DNA from: Natrinema sp046097095
GTDB taxonomy: Archaea; Halobacteriota; Halobacteria; Halobacteriales; Natrialbaceae
DNA: 64,000 nt
Direction: 5' to 3'
Assembly (NCBI RefSeq): GCF_046097095.1
Contig: NZ_CP175698.1
Span: forward strand, 2,356,001 to 2,420,000
Under the pieces are notes generated by a model. It saw only the letters and a program-made list of their open reading frames with translations. It ran no database searches and was not told where the DNA came from. Below, piece after piece: positions 16,130 to 26,159 of the stretch. The translations under genes and the position numbers were made by a program. Every line of letters begins with the position of its first letter. Position 1 is the first letter of the stretch.

Positions 16130-17604
16130 ACGCGGTCGCGATTCAGCTGTCGATCATCGTCGGCTACCTCCTCGTGGCGCTCGCGGTCGGGCTGGTCGCC
16201 TACCGGCTGACAGACCGCACCGCCGAGGACTTCTATCTGGCGAGCCGGACTCTCGGCACCATCGTCTTGCTATTTACGACCTTCGCGACGCTGCTATCGG
16301 CGTTTACCTTCTTCGCGGGGCCGACCATCGCCTACGAGCAGGGCCCCGAGTGGATCCTCGTCATGGGGCTGATGGACGGCATCATCTTCGCCGTCCTCTG
16401 GTACGTGATCGGATACAAGCAGTGGCTCCTGGGGCAGCGCTACGGCTACGTCACGCTCGGTGAGATGCTCGGCGACCGCTTCGGCTCACGGTGGCTTCGC
16501 GGCCTCGTCGCCGGCGTCAGTCTGGTGTGGCTGTTCCCCTACGTCATGCTCCAGCAGGTCGGGGCCGGCACCGCCCTCGAGGCGCTGACCAACGGCGCGA
16601 TCTCCTACGCCGCCGGAGCCGGGCTGATCACCGTGTTCATGATCCTCTACGTCGTCGCCGCCGGGATGCGCGGGGTCGCCTGGACCGACACGCTCCAGGG
16701 GGCGTTCATGCTGGTCACAACATGGGTCGCGCTGCTGTGGGTCCTCGCGGCCGTGGGCGGCCCCGGCGTGGCGACGGACGCGCTTGCCGCCAATTCCGAC
16801 ACTGCCGGCTACCTCTCACTCGGCGGCGGCGTCTACACGGTCCCGTGGATCCTCTCGACGGCGATCACGATCGGCTTCGGCGTGGCGATGTTCCCGCAGG
16901 TCAATCAGCGTTTCTTCGCTGCCGGTTCGCGGACCGTCATCAAGCGCTCGCTCGCCCTCTGGCCGATCCTCTGTGTCCTGCTGTTCGTCCCCTCGTTCAT
17001 GCTCGGCGCGTGGGCCGCCGGCCTCGGCGTCGCCATGCCCGACAGCGGAAACATCCTCCCGGCCGTCCTCGCCGAGTACACGCCGGTCTGGTTCGCCGCG
17101 CTCGTCATCGCCGGCGCGATGGCCGCGATGATGTCCTCCTCGGACTCGATGCTGCTGTCTGGCTCGTCGTACATCACGCGCGATCTCTACCGTCCGTTCG
17201 TCGAGCGGGATCTCTCTGATCGCCGTGAAGATCTGCTGGCCCGGGGCGGGGTCGCGGCCTTCGCCACCGCGGCGTTCGTCGTCAGTCTGTTCCAACCCGG
17301 GACGCTGTTCGCGATCGGTGAGGCCGCCTTCAGCGGTTTCGCACAACTCGCGTTACCCGTGCTACTCGCGCTCTATTGGCGGGGGACCACTCGAGCGGGG
17401 ATCACCGTCGGTATCCTCGCGAGCCAACTCTTCTACGGAGCCAGCCTCTTCCTCGGCTTCGTTCCGAGCTCCTACGCAGGCTGGACGGCGGGTCTCGTCG
17501 GCATGGGACTCGGTCTGTTCGTCACCGTTACCGTCTCGCTGGTTACGTCGCCAGCGGCCGCCGAGCGACGAGCGATCTACTTCGAGAGACCGGGCGCGGA
17601 CTGA
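16126..17604 (+). CDS. sodium/solute symporter (SSS family)
   Basis: A 492-residue integral membrane transporter with about 13 hydrophobic segments. The first helix and the loop TAEDFYLASRTLG are typical of SSS proteins, and GMRGVAWTDTLQGAFML is the characteristic mid-protein motif. It uses the sodium gradient to import an organic solute (pantothenate, proline or monocarboxylate have all been found for family members); the substrate cannot be told here. The GTG start overlaps the DUF3311 stop by 4 nt, indicating translational coupling. Confidence 0.9.
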   Translation: MNAVAIQLSIIVGYLLVALAVGLVAYRLTDRTAEDFYLASRTLGTIVLLFTTFATLLSAFTFFAGPTIAYEQGPEWILVMGLMDGIIFAVLWYVIGYKQWLLGQRYGYVTLGEMLGDRFGSRWLRGLVAGVSLVWLFPYVMLQQVGAGTALEALTNGAISYAAGAGLITVFMILYVVAAGMRGVAWTDTLQGAFMLVTTWVALLWVLAAVGGPGVATDALAANSDTAGYLSLGGGVYTVPWILSTAITIGFGVAMFPQVNQRFFAAGSRTVIKRSLALWPILCVLLFVPSFMLGAWAAGLGVAMPDSGNILPAVLAEYTPVWFAALVIAGAMAAMMSSSDSMLLSGSSYITRDLYRPFVERDLSDRREDLLARGGVAAFATAAFVVSLFQPGTLFAIGEAAFSGFAQLALPVLLALYWRGTTRAGITVGILASQLFYGASLFLGFVPSSYAGWTAGLVGMGLGLFVTVTVSLVTSPAAAERRAIYFERPGAD

Positions 17605-17633
17605 CGTTCAGGGCGGTATCGGCATCCGATCGC

Positions 17634-18953
17634 TCAGTCTGACGGCAGTTCGGCGGCGTCCGCGGACGTCCGCTCGGACTGGGTCCGTTCGAGCAGGTTC
17701 ATCACGGGGTCAGCCACGACGCCGTGAACGAACACCGACGCGAGAACGACGAAGCCGACGATCGCCCAGAGTTGCTCCTCGGCGACTAGCAACTCGAGTT
17801 CGGTGACCGAGGCCTCGTTCATCGCGTACGAGAGGTAGTAGAACGAACCGATGCCGCGAACCCCGAACGTGGCGATAACCGCTCGCTCTGCCCACGGTAG
17901 CGGCGCACCGAGTAGCCCGATGAGTCCGGCCACCGGGCGGACGACGAGGACGATGGCGAGGCCGACTCCGATTTCGAGCGGCGATAGCGGCGCGAGGAGG
18001 CCGCCGGCGACGGCCCCACCGAACGTGACGAGCACCACGGCCATCAGCAACCGCTCGACCGTGACCGTGAACTCGTGGAGGTGTTCGTAGTACTCGTGTT
18101 CCCACTCGTAGTGACGGAGCTCGAGTGCGGCGACGAAGACGGCGATGAAGCCGTAGCCGCCGACGAGTTCGGTGACGCCGTAGGTGATCAGCGTGGCCGC
18201 AAGCGCCTCCGCGCCTTGCATCACTTCGGCGAGTTCGGTCGTCGAAGGCGCACCGAAAATGAGACGGGCCATCGCTTGGCCGCTAACGTAGCCCGCGACG
18301 GTGCCGACGAGTATCTTGTATCCCACGTCGACGAGCATCCATTCGCCGAGCCACGCGACCGACCCGGTTCCCGTGACCGCCGCCGCGGCGATGGCGAGGT
18401 TCGTGAACGGAAACGCAAGTCCGTCGTTGAGCCCCGCTTCTGAGGTGAGCGCGAACCGGACTTCGTCCTCCTGCTTTTTGGGATCTATTCCCGTTTCCGT
18501 CTCTTCGGTCGGCGGGCTCGCGCCGACGTCGGACGCCAACACCGGATCGGTCGGCGCGACGACCGCGCCGAGCAGGATCGCGGTGGCCGAGAGCGTGCCG
18601 ATGAGCCACCACCCGAGGAGCGCGGTGACGACGATGGTCAACGGCATCACGACACCGAGCAGTCGCCACGTGATCGACCACGCCCGCGGGTCGAACGGTC
18701 GGTCGAGCTTCAACCCGGACCCCATCAGCGCGATAATGACGACGAGTTCGGTGAGCCGCTCCGTGAGGTGTGGATGCGTTACCGGGTTCGGAATCTCGAC
18801 GCCGAGGGGCAGCGAGAAGAGAACCATCCCGCTGACCACGTACACCATCGGGAACGACATCGGTTTATCGGCCACCAGCCGAGGGAGAACGACGGCACCG
18901 AGAACCGCGAGGCCGACGACTATCAGTATCGCTGCGTACGTGGCCGTGGCCAT
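17634..18953 (-). CDS. cation:proton antiporter (NhaP/CPA1 type)
   Basis: A 439-residue antiporter with about 12 transmembrane helices. The ion-binding motif is in ILLGAVVAPTDPVLASDVG near residue 140 and SEAGLNDGLAFPF near 185, both diagnostic of the CPA1/NhaP group, which exchange Na+ or K+ for H+. A final motif ATFGVRGIGSFYYLSYAM is also typical. The start at ATG 18953 (MATATYAAIL) is preferred: the open frame runs on to 19580 but that part is polar, antisense to the gene at 19119, and unlike the family. Confidence 0.88.
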   Translation of the reverse strand: MATATYAAILIVVGLAVLGAVVLPRLVADKPMSFPMVYVVSGMVLFSLPLGVEIPNPVTHPHLTERLTELVVIIALMGSGLKLDRPFDPRAWSITWRLLGVVMPLTIVVTALLGWWLIGTLSATAILLGAVVAPTDPVLASDVGASPPTEETETGIDPKKQEDEVRFALTSEAGLNDGLAFPFTNLAIAAAAVTGTGSVAWLGEWMLVDVGYKILVGTVAGYVSGQAMARLIFGAPSTTELAEVMQGAEALAATLITYGVTELVGGYGFIAVFVAALELRHYEWEHEYYEHLHEFTVTVERLLMAVVLVTFGGAVAGGLLAPLSPLEIGVGLAIVLVVRPVAGLIGLLGAPLPWAERAVIATFGVRGIGSFYYLSYAMNEASVTELELLVAEEQLWAIVGFVVLASVFVHGVVADPVMNLLERTQSERTSADAAELPSD

Positions 18954-19118
18954 TCTCGTCTCTCCTATCGGTATTCCACGTAAAGGTCCGCTGCTTGCGC
19001 GCAAACCCATAGCGGTGAATTTACCGTCAGTAGCAGCGGTCCGATCGGACCGGTGAAAGCAGTCCGGTGGGGCTGCGGATCGCCACGCTGAACGGCCCCG
19101 GCCACGTAGCCGCCGCCG

Positions 19119-19760
19119 ATGGCCATCGACCTGCCGCCGGCGGTCGCCGACGACTGGCGTCGCGTCGCACGCCGGACCGACGATCGCAGCATCTCGCTGG
19201 CGACGATCACCGCCGAGACGACCGTTTTCGAACACCGACCGACCGCCGACGCACTCGAGCGCCTCCGCGCCGACGGCGACGTTCCGGCGCGATCGCTGTT
19301 TACCGTCGACGTACGCGTCAGCCCCTCGCTCGAGACGATCGGTCTCGATTCGGCCGACGCACTCGAGGTGGCCGCCCCGAAGGCCCGCGAACAGGTGGTC
19401 GACACCCTCACGAACGACGGGATCGTGGTCCGCGGAGAGCGCGCCAGCGAGTACATCGATCGACCGGACGGGGCCGTCGGCCACCTCTCCGTGCTCGAGG
19501 CCGAGTATCCGATCGACTCGGCGAACACGCCCGACGACGGCACTGACACCGACGCGGCGACGATCGATGCCGAAGCACACGCGGCCGTCTGGCCGGCCGC
19601 CGACGCGTACGTCGTGGCCGGCGGCCTCTTCCCGCTCGAGACACCCGACGGTGCGGACCTGCTCGCGGCCGCCCTCGACGTCGATCCGGCCCGCGACCGC
19701 GAAGGGATCGTCGACCTGTTCCGGGGGCTCCCGCTCGAGTCGGGCGGCGATCGTCGATAG
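19119..19760 (+). CDS. conserved haloarchaeal protein of unknown function
   Basis: A 213-residue acidic protein (MAIDLPPAVADDWRRVARR). It has an alpha/beta pattern with a strand-rich first half (LFTVDVRVSPSL), the phrase ALEVAAPKAREQVVDTLTNDG, and a polar middle of Asp/Thr around residue 140. No signal peptide, transmembrane helix or known catalytic motif. Not recognised by function. It is divergent from the antiporter gene, 166 bp away, and upstream of the oxidoreductase. Confidence 0.7.
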   Translation: MAIDLPPAVADDWRRVARRTDDRSISLATITAETTVFEHRPTADALERLRADGDVPARSLFTVDVRVSPSLETIGLDSADALEVAAPKAREQVVDTLTNDGIVVRGERASEYIDRPDGAVGHLSVLEAEYPIDSANTPDDGTDTDAATIDAEAHAAVWPAADAYVVAGGLFPLETPDGADLLAAALDVDPARDREGIVDLFRGLPLESGGDRR

Positions 19761-19851
19761 CCGGTACGTCGATCACCGGGATTCGGCGTGAAAGAAGATG
19801 AGTTATCTGTCTGGAGTCGAGCGGTTCAGATGACACCCTTTCAGAACTACC

Positions 19852-21192
19852 ATGTCTGGCAAGTACGACCTCGTTATCGTCGGTGGCGGAATCAGCGGCG
19901 CATCTCTCCTGTATACCACCGCGAAGTTCACCGACATCGACTCCATCGCACTGATCGAGAAAGAAGCCGAGATTGCGGCGATCAACTCCCACCACACGAA
20001 CAACTCCCAGACGCTGCACTTCGGGGACATCGAGACCAACTACACCCTCGAGAAGGCCGAGGAGGTCAAGGAAGGCGCGGAGCTCCTCGCCGGCTACCTC
20101 GAGAACCACGATCCCGACCGGGAGATGCACGCGAAACGCAGCAAGATGGTCCTCGGGGTCGGCGACGAGGAGGTCGCCAAGCTCGAGCAACGCTACGACG
20201 ACGAAGGCTTTGGCGACCTCTTCCCGAAGCTACAGCCGATCGGCCGCGATGAAATCGCCGACATCGAGCCGAAAGTCGTCGAGGGCCGCGATCCCTCGAA
20301 GGACATGCTCGCCTTGCAGACCTCCGACGGCTACGTCGTCGACTACGGCGAGACGACGAAGTCGTTCGTCGAGGAGGCACGCGAGGAAGCCCACGTCGAC
20401 GTCTTCACCGGGACGAAGGTCGAAGACATTACGCCGACGCTGGACGGCTACACGATCGAGACGAACGCCGGCCGGTTCGACTGCGACGCGACCGTCGTCG
20501 CCGCCGGCTCGCACAGCCTCCAGATCGCGAAGGAACTTGGTTACGGGCAGGACAAGGTCTTGCTCCCCGTCGCCGGGAGCTTCTTCCTCGCCGACGACCT
20601 CCTGAACGGGAAGGTCTACACGCTCCAGATGAAGAAGCTGCCCTTCGCGGCCGTCCACGGCGACGCCGACGTCCACGACGATAGCATCACGCGATTCGGC
20701 CCGACCGCAAAGCTCGTCCCGGCCCTCGAGCGCGGCCGCATCTCGACTGTCACCGACTTCCTCGACGTCTTCGGGCTGAATGCGGCGGCGTTCCTGAGCT
20801 ACGCCAACATCCTCTCGGACCGCATTCTGCTGCCCTACGTCCTCCGGAACCTCGTCTACGACCTCCCCGAAGTCGGACCAAAGCAGTTCCTCCCGCACGT
20901 CCAGAAGGTCGTCCCGAGCGTCGAACTCGACGACATCGAACGCGCGAAGGGGTACGGCGGCGTCCGACCCCAGATCGTCGACACGAAGAACAAGTCCCTG
21001 GACATGGGCGAGGCCAAGATCGTCGGCGACGACATCATCTTCAACATCACGCCGTCGCCGGGTGCCTCGACCTGTCTCAAAAATGCGATGCGCGATACGC
21101 ACACGCTACTCGAGTTCCTCGGCGACGAGTACGAGTTCGACGAGTCCGCGTTCCGCGAGGAGACGATCGGCAACTTCCCGCGCGCGAACTGA
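19852..21192 (+). CDS. mqo: malate:quinone oxidoreductase-like FAD enzyme
   Basis: A 446-residue flavoprotein. It begins with the FAD site (YDLVIVGGGISGASLLY), and the following segment AAINSHHTNNSQTLHFGDIE matches the malate:quinone oxidoreductase family more closely than other flavoproteins. The C-terminal half carries conserved FITPSPGAS-type segments (here FNITPSPGASTCLKNA) near residue 400. The reaction would oxidise malate and pass electrons to menaquinone. Related FAD-dependent dehydrogenases have similar shapes, so the substrate is probable, not proven. No signal peptide. Confidence 0.85.
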   Translation: MSGKYDLVIVGGGISGASLLYTTAKFTDIDSIALIEKEAEIAAINSHHTNNSQTLHFGDIETNYTLEKAEEVKEGAELLAGYLENHDPDREMHAKRSKMVLGVGDEEVAKLEQRYDDEGFGDLFPKLQPIGRDEIADIEPKVVEGRDPSKDMLALQTSDGYVVDYGETTKSFVEEAREEAHVDVFTGTKVEDITPTLDGYTIETNAGRFDCDATVVAAGSHSLQIAKELGYGQDKVLLPVAGSFFLADDLLNGKVYTLQMKKLPFAAVHGDADVHDDSITRFGPTAKLVPALERGRISTVTDFLDVFGLNAAAFLSYANILSDRILLPYVLRNLVYDLPEVGPKQFLPHVQKVVPSVELDDIERAKGYGGVRPQIVDTKNKSLDMGEAKIVGDDIIFNITPSPGASTCLKNAMRDTHTLLEFLGDEYEFDESAFREETIGNFPRAN

Positions 21193-21351
21193 CCGGCCAG
21201 CGATCCCGCGTCTCTCGAACTGGCGACCACGGGATTCGCTCCAGTGAGAGAACACGCTGTTTTTCGAGCCGCAGATCGCCGGTTTTGCCTCGCCGTTTCC
21301 GGTCGGCGCTAGCGTGGCGTTCGTCGAGCAAGCTGGCCGTCGACTCGGTGG

Positions 21352-21359
21352 TTTTGTAA
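21352..21359 (+). promoter_or_regulatory. TATA-like box deciding the start at 21383
   Basis: TTTTGTAA is centred about 28 nt upstream of ATG 21383. This supports a leaderless transcript and rejects the GTG at 21314, which would add 23 low-complexity residues. Confidence 0.45.
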
Positions 21360-21382
21360 CCGCCCCCGCCTCACTGTCGACC

Positions 21383-22285
<903 letters not shown>

Positions 22286-22618
22286 CGCGCGACGGCGGGT
22301 TCTCTGTCTCGATTTCGGCCTCGACCGATGCTCAAGGGGGCACCTCTCTCGTGACTCGAGCGATCGACGACGAAACACCTAACATCGTTCCCGGGGCAAA
22401 AGGCACGTATGGCCGAGTCCGTCGCGGCGAGAGACGACTCGTTCGACGCCCCGCCCGGCACCGTTTTGGTAGGGGCTCCGTAGCCCCGTTTCCCAACCCC
22501 GTTTCGACGGATGTATTGTCGCCGACCAGCATTCACAGCACAACGACCGCTCTATGGACGATAGCCAACGTTACGGACGGACGACGCAGCGACGACGCCC
22601 ACAACGGGCGGTGAGAGC
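22286..22618. other. intergenic region upstream of valS
   Basis: A 333 bp gap with no convincing gene. It contains a 24-codon reading frame at 22409-22483 that is too short to call and ends inside a hairpin (22472-22487, stem GGGGCT / AGCCCC, loop CCGT). The valS promoter should be here, but I see no clear TATA box. A regulatory leader is possible. Confidence 0.5.
22472..22487 (+). repeat. short perfect hairpin upstream of valS
   Basis: Six-base stem GGGGCT and AGCCCC around the loop CCGT. It lies about 130 nt before the valS start. It could be an attenuation-type structure, the end of the upstream transcript, or a chance palindrome; there is no T-run after it. Confidence 0.4.
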
Positions 22619-25330
22619 ATGAGCATGGACGCGCCGGAGCAGGAGGACGAACCGAGCCTCGAGGGCGGCTACGACCCCGAAACGGTCGAGTCGCGCTGGC
22701 AGCAGCGCTGGATCGACGCGGACGTCTACGCTTATGAGAGCAACGAACAGCGGGACCCGAACACGGTCTATTCGATCGACACGCCGCCGCCGACGGTCTC
22801 CGGCAGTCTACATATGGGCCACCTCTACGGCTCCACCCTGCAGGACTTCGCCGCGCGCTTCCAGCGGATGCACGACGGCGACGTGCTCTTTCCCTTCGGC
22901 TACGACGATAACGGGATCGCAAGCGAGCGCCTGACCGAGAAGGAACTCGACATCCGCCATCAGGAGTACGAGCGCCGCGAGTTTCAGGAACTCTGCCGCG
23001 AGGTCTGTGCGGAATACGAGGCCGAGTTTACGGAGAAGATGCAGAATCTCGGGACCTCGATCGACTGGAATAACACCTACAAGACGATCGAGCCCCGAGT
23101 TCAGCGGGTCTCGCAACTGTCCTTCCTCGACCTCTACGAAAAGGGGCGGGAGTACCGCAAAAAGGCCCCAGCGATCTGGTGTCCGGAGTGTGAGACGGCC
23201 ATTTCGCAAGTCGAGATGGAAGACGACGAGCGCGGCTCGCACTTCAACGACATCGCGTTCGAACTGGTCGGAGACGATGCGCCGCGAGATGAGTTCGTTA
23301 TCTCCACCACTCGTCCCGAACTGATCCCGGCTTGCGTCTCCGTCTTCGTCCACCCTGACGACGAGGATAATCAGGACCTCGTCGGTGAGACCGCCCAGAT
23401 TCCGCTGTTCGGCCACGAAGTGCCGATCATCGAAGACGAGCGCGTTGACATGGAGAAGGGCAGCGGCGTCGTGATGTGCTGTACCTTCGGCGACCAGAAC
23501 GACATCGAGTGGTACCAGGCCCACGACCTGCCGCTCCGGGTCGCTATCGACGAGTCCGCGACGATGACCGACCTCGCCGGCGATTACGAGGGGATGTCGA
23601 CCGAGGAGGCCCGCGAGGCCATCGTCGAGGACTTAGATGACGCAGGCTACCTGCGCGACCGCTGGGAGATCACCCACGCGGTCCAGGTCCACGAGCGGTG
23701 TGACACGACCGTCGAGTACCGCGTCTCCAAGCAGTGGTACGTCGAGATCCTCGACCACAAAGAGGAGTACCTCGAGGCCGGTCGGGAGATGGACTGGTAC
23801 CCCGAGAAGATGTTCAGCCGCTACAAGCACTGGATCGAGGGCCTCGAGTGGGACTGGCTGATCTCCCGTCAGCGCGACTCGGGGATCCCGTTCCCGGTCT
23901 GGTACTGCGCGGACTGCGACCACGAGATCATGGCCGAGCGCGAGGACCTACCGGTCGATCCCCTGAGCGACGAGCCGCCGGTCGACAGTTGCCCCGAGTG
24001 CGGGGGCGACGAGTTCGAGGCCGAGGAGGACGTCTTCGACACCTGGGCCACGTCCTCGCTGACCCCGCTGATCAACGCCGGCTGGGACTGGGATGCAGAG
24101 AGCGAGGAGTTCACGATGGAACAGCCCGAGCTCTACCCGTTCGATCTGCGCCCGCAGGGCCACGACATCATCTCCTTCTGGCTGTTCCACACCATCGTCA
24201 AGTGCTACGAGCACACCGGCGAGGTGCCCTTCGACGCGACGATGATCAACGGCCACGTGTTAGACGAGAACCGCGAGAAGATGTCTAAATCGCGGGGCAA
24301 CGTCGTCGAACCCGACGAAGTGCTCGCGGAGTACCCCGTCGACGCGGTCCGGTTCTGGGCGGCCAGCGCCGCCGTCGGCGATGACTTCCCCTACCAGGAG
24401 AAGGATCTCCGGGCCGGCGAGAAGCTCCTGCGCAAGCTCTGGAACGCCTCGAAGCTTGTCGATACGCTCGCGCCGCGCGACCCCGACGAGCCCGCCGAAC
24501 TCGAGGCGATCGATCGCTGGCTGCTTGCGGAACTCGACGACGCCGTCGCCGCTTTGACCGATCATCTCGAGGCCTACGAGTTCGCGAAGGCCCGCGACCG
24601 CCTGCGGACGTTCTTCTGGAACACCTTCTGTGACGACTACCTCGAAATCGCCAAAACACGCGAGGACGAGCCCTCGACGCAGTACGCGCTGCGGACCGCA
24701 CACCGGACGTTCCTCGAGCTGTGGGCCCCGTTCTTGCCCCACGTCACCGAGGAGATCTGGCAGGCCGTCTATGCGGACAGCGAGGCGCATAGCGCCTCAG
24801 AAGAGTCGAGCGGTGAGCGGGGCGAGCCGCGAGACGACGGCGAACTCAACAGCGTTCACACCCGCGACTGGCCCGCCCCGCAGGGGTACGAGGCCGACCT
24901 CGAGGCCGGTGAGACCGCCATGGAGGTCATCTCCGCGCTGCGCCGGTATAAGAGCGAAAACCAGTTGCCGCTGAACGCCAATCTCGAGTCGGTGGCCGTC
25001 TACGGGCCGGTCGACGGCTTCGAGGGCGCGATCCAGCACGTGATGCACGTCCAGGAGCTGACGGTGCTCGAGGAACAGCCAGAGATCTCGACCGAAGTCG
25101 CGTCGATCGACCTCGATTACTCGACGCTCGGCCCCAAATTCGGGTCGAAAGTCGGTGAAATCGACGACGGTATCGAGAGCGGTGAGTACGAAATCGATGA
25201 CGATGCGGGTCTCCTTCGGGTCGCGGGCGAAGAACTCGAGGATGACCTGTTCGACGTCGAGTTCGAGCGGACCTACTCGGGTGCGGGCGAGATGATCGAG
25301 ACCGAGTCGGCGGTCGTCATCCTCGAGTAA
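22619..25330 (+). CDS. valS: valyl-tRNA synthetase
   Basis: A 903-residue class Ia aminoacyl-tRNA synthetase that charges tRNA(Val). The HIGH-type motif is PTVSGSLHMGHLYGS (about residue 60), the editing (CP1) domain occupies roughly 190-400, and the KMSKS motif is at REKMSKSRGN near 560. A zinc-type cysteine set appears near 425-465 (CADCD, CPECGGD). Residues about 720-745 form a polar, Ser/Glu-rich insertion whose DNA contains a perfect hairpin (24782-24798). The start is ATG 22619, with ATG 22625 as an alternative. Confidence 0.95.
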   Translation: MSMDAPEQEDEPSLEGGYDPETVESRWQQRWIDADVYAYESNEQRDPNTVYSIDTPPPTVSGSLHMGHLYGSTLQDFAARFQRMHDGDVLFPFGYDDNGIASERLTEKELDIRHQEYERREFQELCREVCAEYEAEFTEKMQNLGTSIDWNNTYKTIEPRVQRVSQLSFLDLYEKGREYRKKAPAIWCPECETAISQVEMEDDERGSHFNDIAFELVGDDAPRDEFVISTTRPELIPACVSVFVHPDDEDNQDLVGETAQIPLFGHEVPIIEDERVDMEKGSGVVMCCTFGDQNDIEWYQAHDLPLRVAIDESATMTDLAGDYEGMSTEEAREAIVEDLDDAGYLRDRWEITHAVQVHERCDTTVEYRVSKQWYVEILDHKEEYLEAGREMDWYPEKMFSRYKHWIEGLEWDWLISRQRDSGIPFPVWYCADCDHEIMAEREDLPVDPLSDEPPVDSCPECGGDEFEAEEDVFDTWATSSLTPLINAGWDWDAESEEFTMEQPELYPFDLRPQGHDIISFWLFHTIVKCYEHTGEVPFDATMINGHVLDENREKMSKSRGNVVEPDEVLAEYPVDAVRFWAASAAVGDDFPYQEKDLRAGEKLLRKLWNASKLVDTLAPRDPDEPAELEAIDRWLLAELDDAVAALTDHLEAYEFAKARDRLRTFFWNTFCDDYLEIAKTREDEPSTQYALRTAHRTFLELWAPFLPHVTEEIWQAVYADSEAHSASEESSGERGEPRDDGELNSVHTRDWPAPQGYEADLEAGETAMEVISALRRYKSENQLPLNANLESVAVYGPVDGFEGAIQHVMHVQELTVLEEQPEISTEVASIDLDYSTLGPKFGSKVGEIDDGIESGEYEIDDDAGLLRVAGEELEDDLFDVEFERTYSGAGEMIETESAVVILE
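24782..24798 (+). repeat. perfect hairpin inside the valS insertion
   Basis: Seven-base stem GAGGCGC and GCGCCTC with a 3-nt loop (ATA), lying within the Ser/Glu-rich stretch of ValS. It has the same tight geometry as the hairpins at 35200-35349, although the sequences differ. Confidence 0.5.
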
Positions 25331-25364
25331 CGCGGTCACAGAACAAGATCGCTCGAGTCGGCTG

Positions 25365-26069
25365 CTACGACCGACTTTCGATCGACTCACACTTCTTCAC
25401 TCGAATCGCGAGCGCGAGAAACAGCGCCAGAACGACGGCCGTCACTTCGCCCGCGGCGATCACGCCCAGCGCGTCGGCCTCGAGGAACATCGCGGTCTCC
25501 CGTGCGACTGGAATGATCGTGTGGTGGGGCTCGCCGACGATCGGGACGAAGTAGTCGACGAGCAGGTTGCTCCAGTACCAGACGGCTGCGACCGCCACCG
25601 CCCAGACCGGAAACTCGCTGATTCGGTAGAGGACGAACGCCTGGACGACCATCGCGAGGTGACTCCAGAAGAGGAAGTTGTACATCACCGGGGAGAGGTA
25701 CGAATAGGAGTCAGCGAACGCAAGCAGCGTGTACGGAGTCCACAACCCGAGTACGATGTTGCCGAAAAACGCCAGCGCAGTCAGCCACGGCTGTTCGCGG
25801 CCCAGCTTCCAGGCGGCGATCGCCAGCGCGACAAACAGCGTCGCGAGCGGGCTGTCGGGCACCCAGGGCCACATCGCGGCCGGGGTCACGGCGAACTGAC
25901 TAGAGTAGTACCAGAAGCCGAAGGCCGTTCCCGCGAGGTTGATCGCCACGACGAGCCACGCGAATCGCAGTCCGAGCTCCTCGAGTGTACGCGGAACGGG
26001 GGTGAGATACGCCGGTAGCGACTCGCCGTCGGCGCGGTCGCGGTCCGCCATCCCAGTCAACGCGGTCAT
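25365..26069 (-). CDS. DUF1405-family membrane protein
   Basis: A 234-residue membrane protein with about six transmembrane helices, starting MTALTGMADRDRADGE with a polar N-terminus. Segments such as NLAGTAFGFWYYSSQFAVTP and TPYTLLAFADSYSYLSPVMY match DUF1405, found in archaea and Firmicutes; its role is unknown. The start at 26069 is set by an AT-rich box about 29 nt upstream; ATG 26051 is another option. It is convergent with valS and divergent from the acetoacetate-decarboxylase-like gene. Confidence 0.82.
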   Translation of the reverse strand: MTALTGMADRDRADGESLPAYLTPVPRTLEELGLRFAWLVVAINLAGTAFGFWYYSSQFAVTPAAMWPWVPDSPLATLFVALAIAAWKLGREQPWLTALAFFGNIVLGLWTPYTLLAFADSYSYLSPVMYNFLFWSHLAMVVQAFVLYRISEFPVWAVAVAAVWYWSNLLVDYFVPIVGEPHHTIIPVARETAMFLEADALGVIAAGEVTAVVLALFLALAIRVKKCESIESRS

Positions 26070-26159
26070 CGTCCAGCGCGACGGCCGGAACCCGCAAAAC
26101 AGTAGCGGTCTCGAGGGCGACCATACATCACTACGTCGTGTCCCGTCGTACCGTCGGCT

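Noticed and set aside
18954..19580. N-terminal extension of the antiporter to 19580
   Set aside because: The extra 209 residues are polar and lie antisense to the acidic gene at 19119-19760; the family start corresponds to ATG 18953.
22409..22483. 24-codon frame upstream of valS
   Set aside because: Too short to support, though noted in the leader-region finding.
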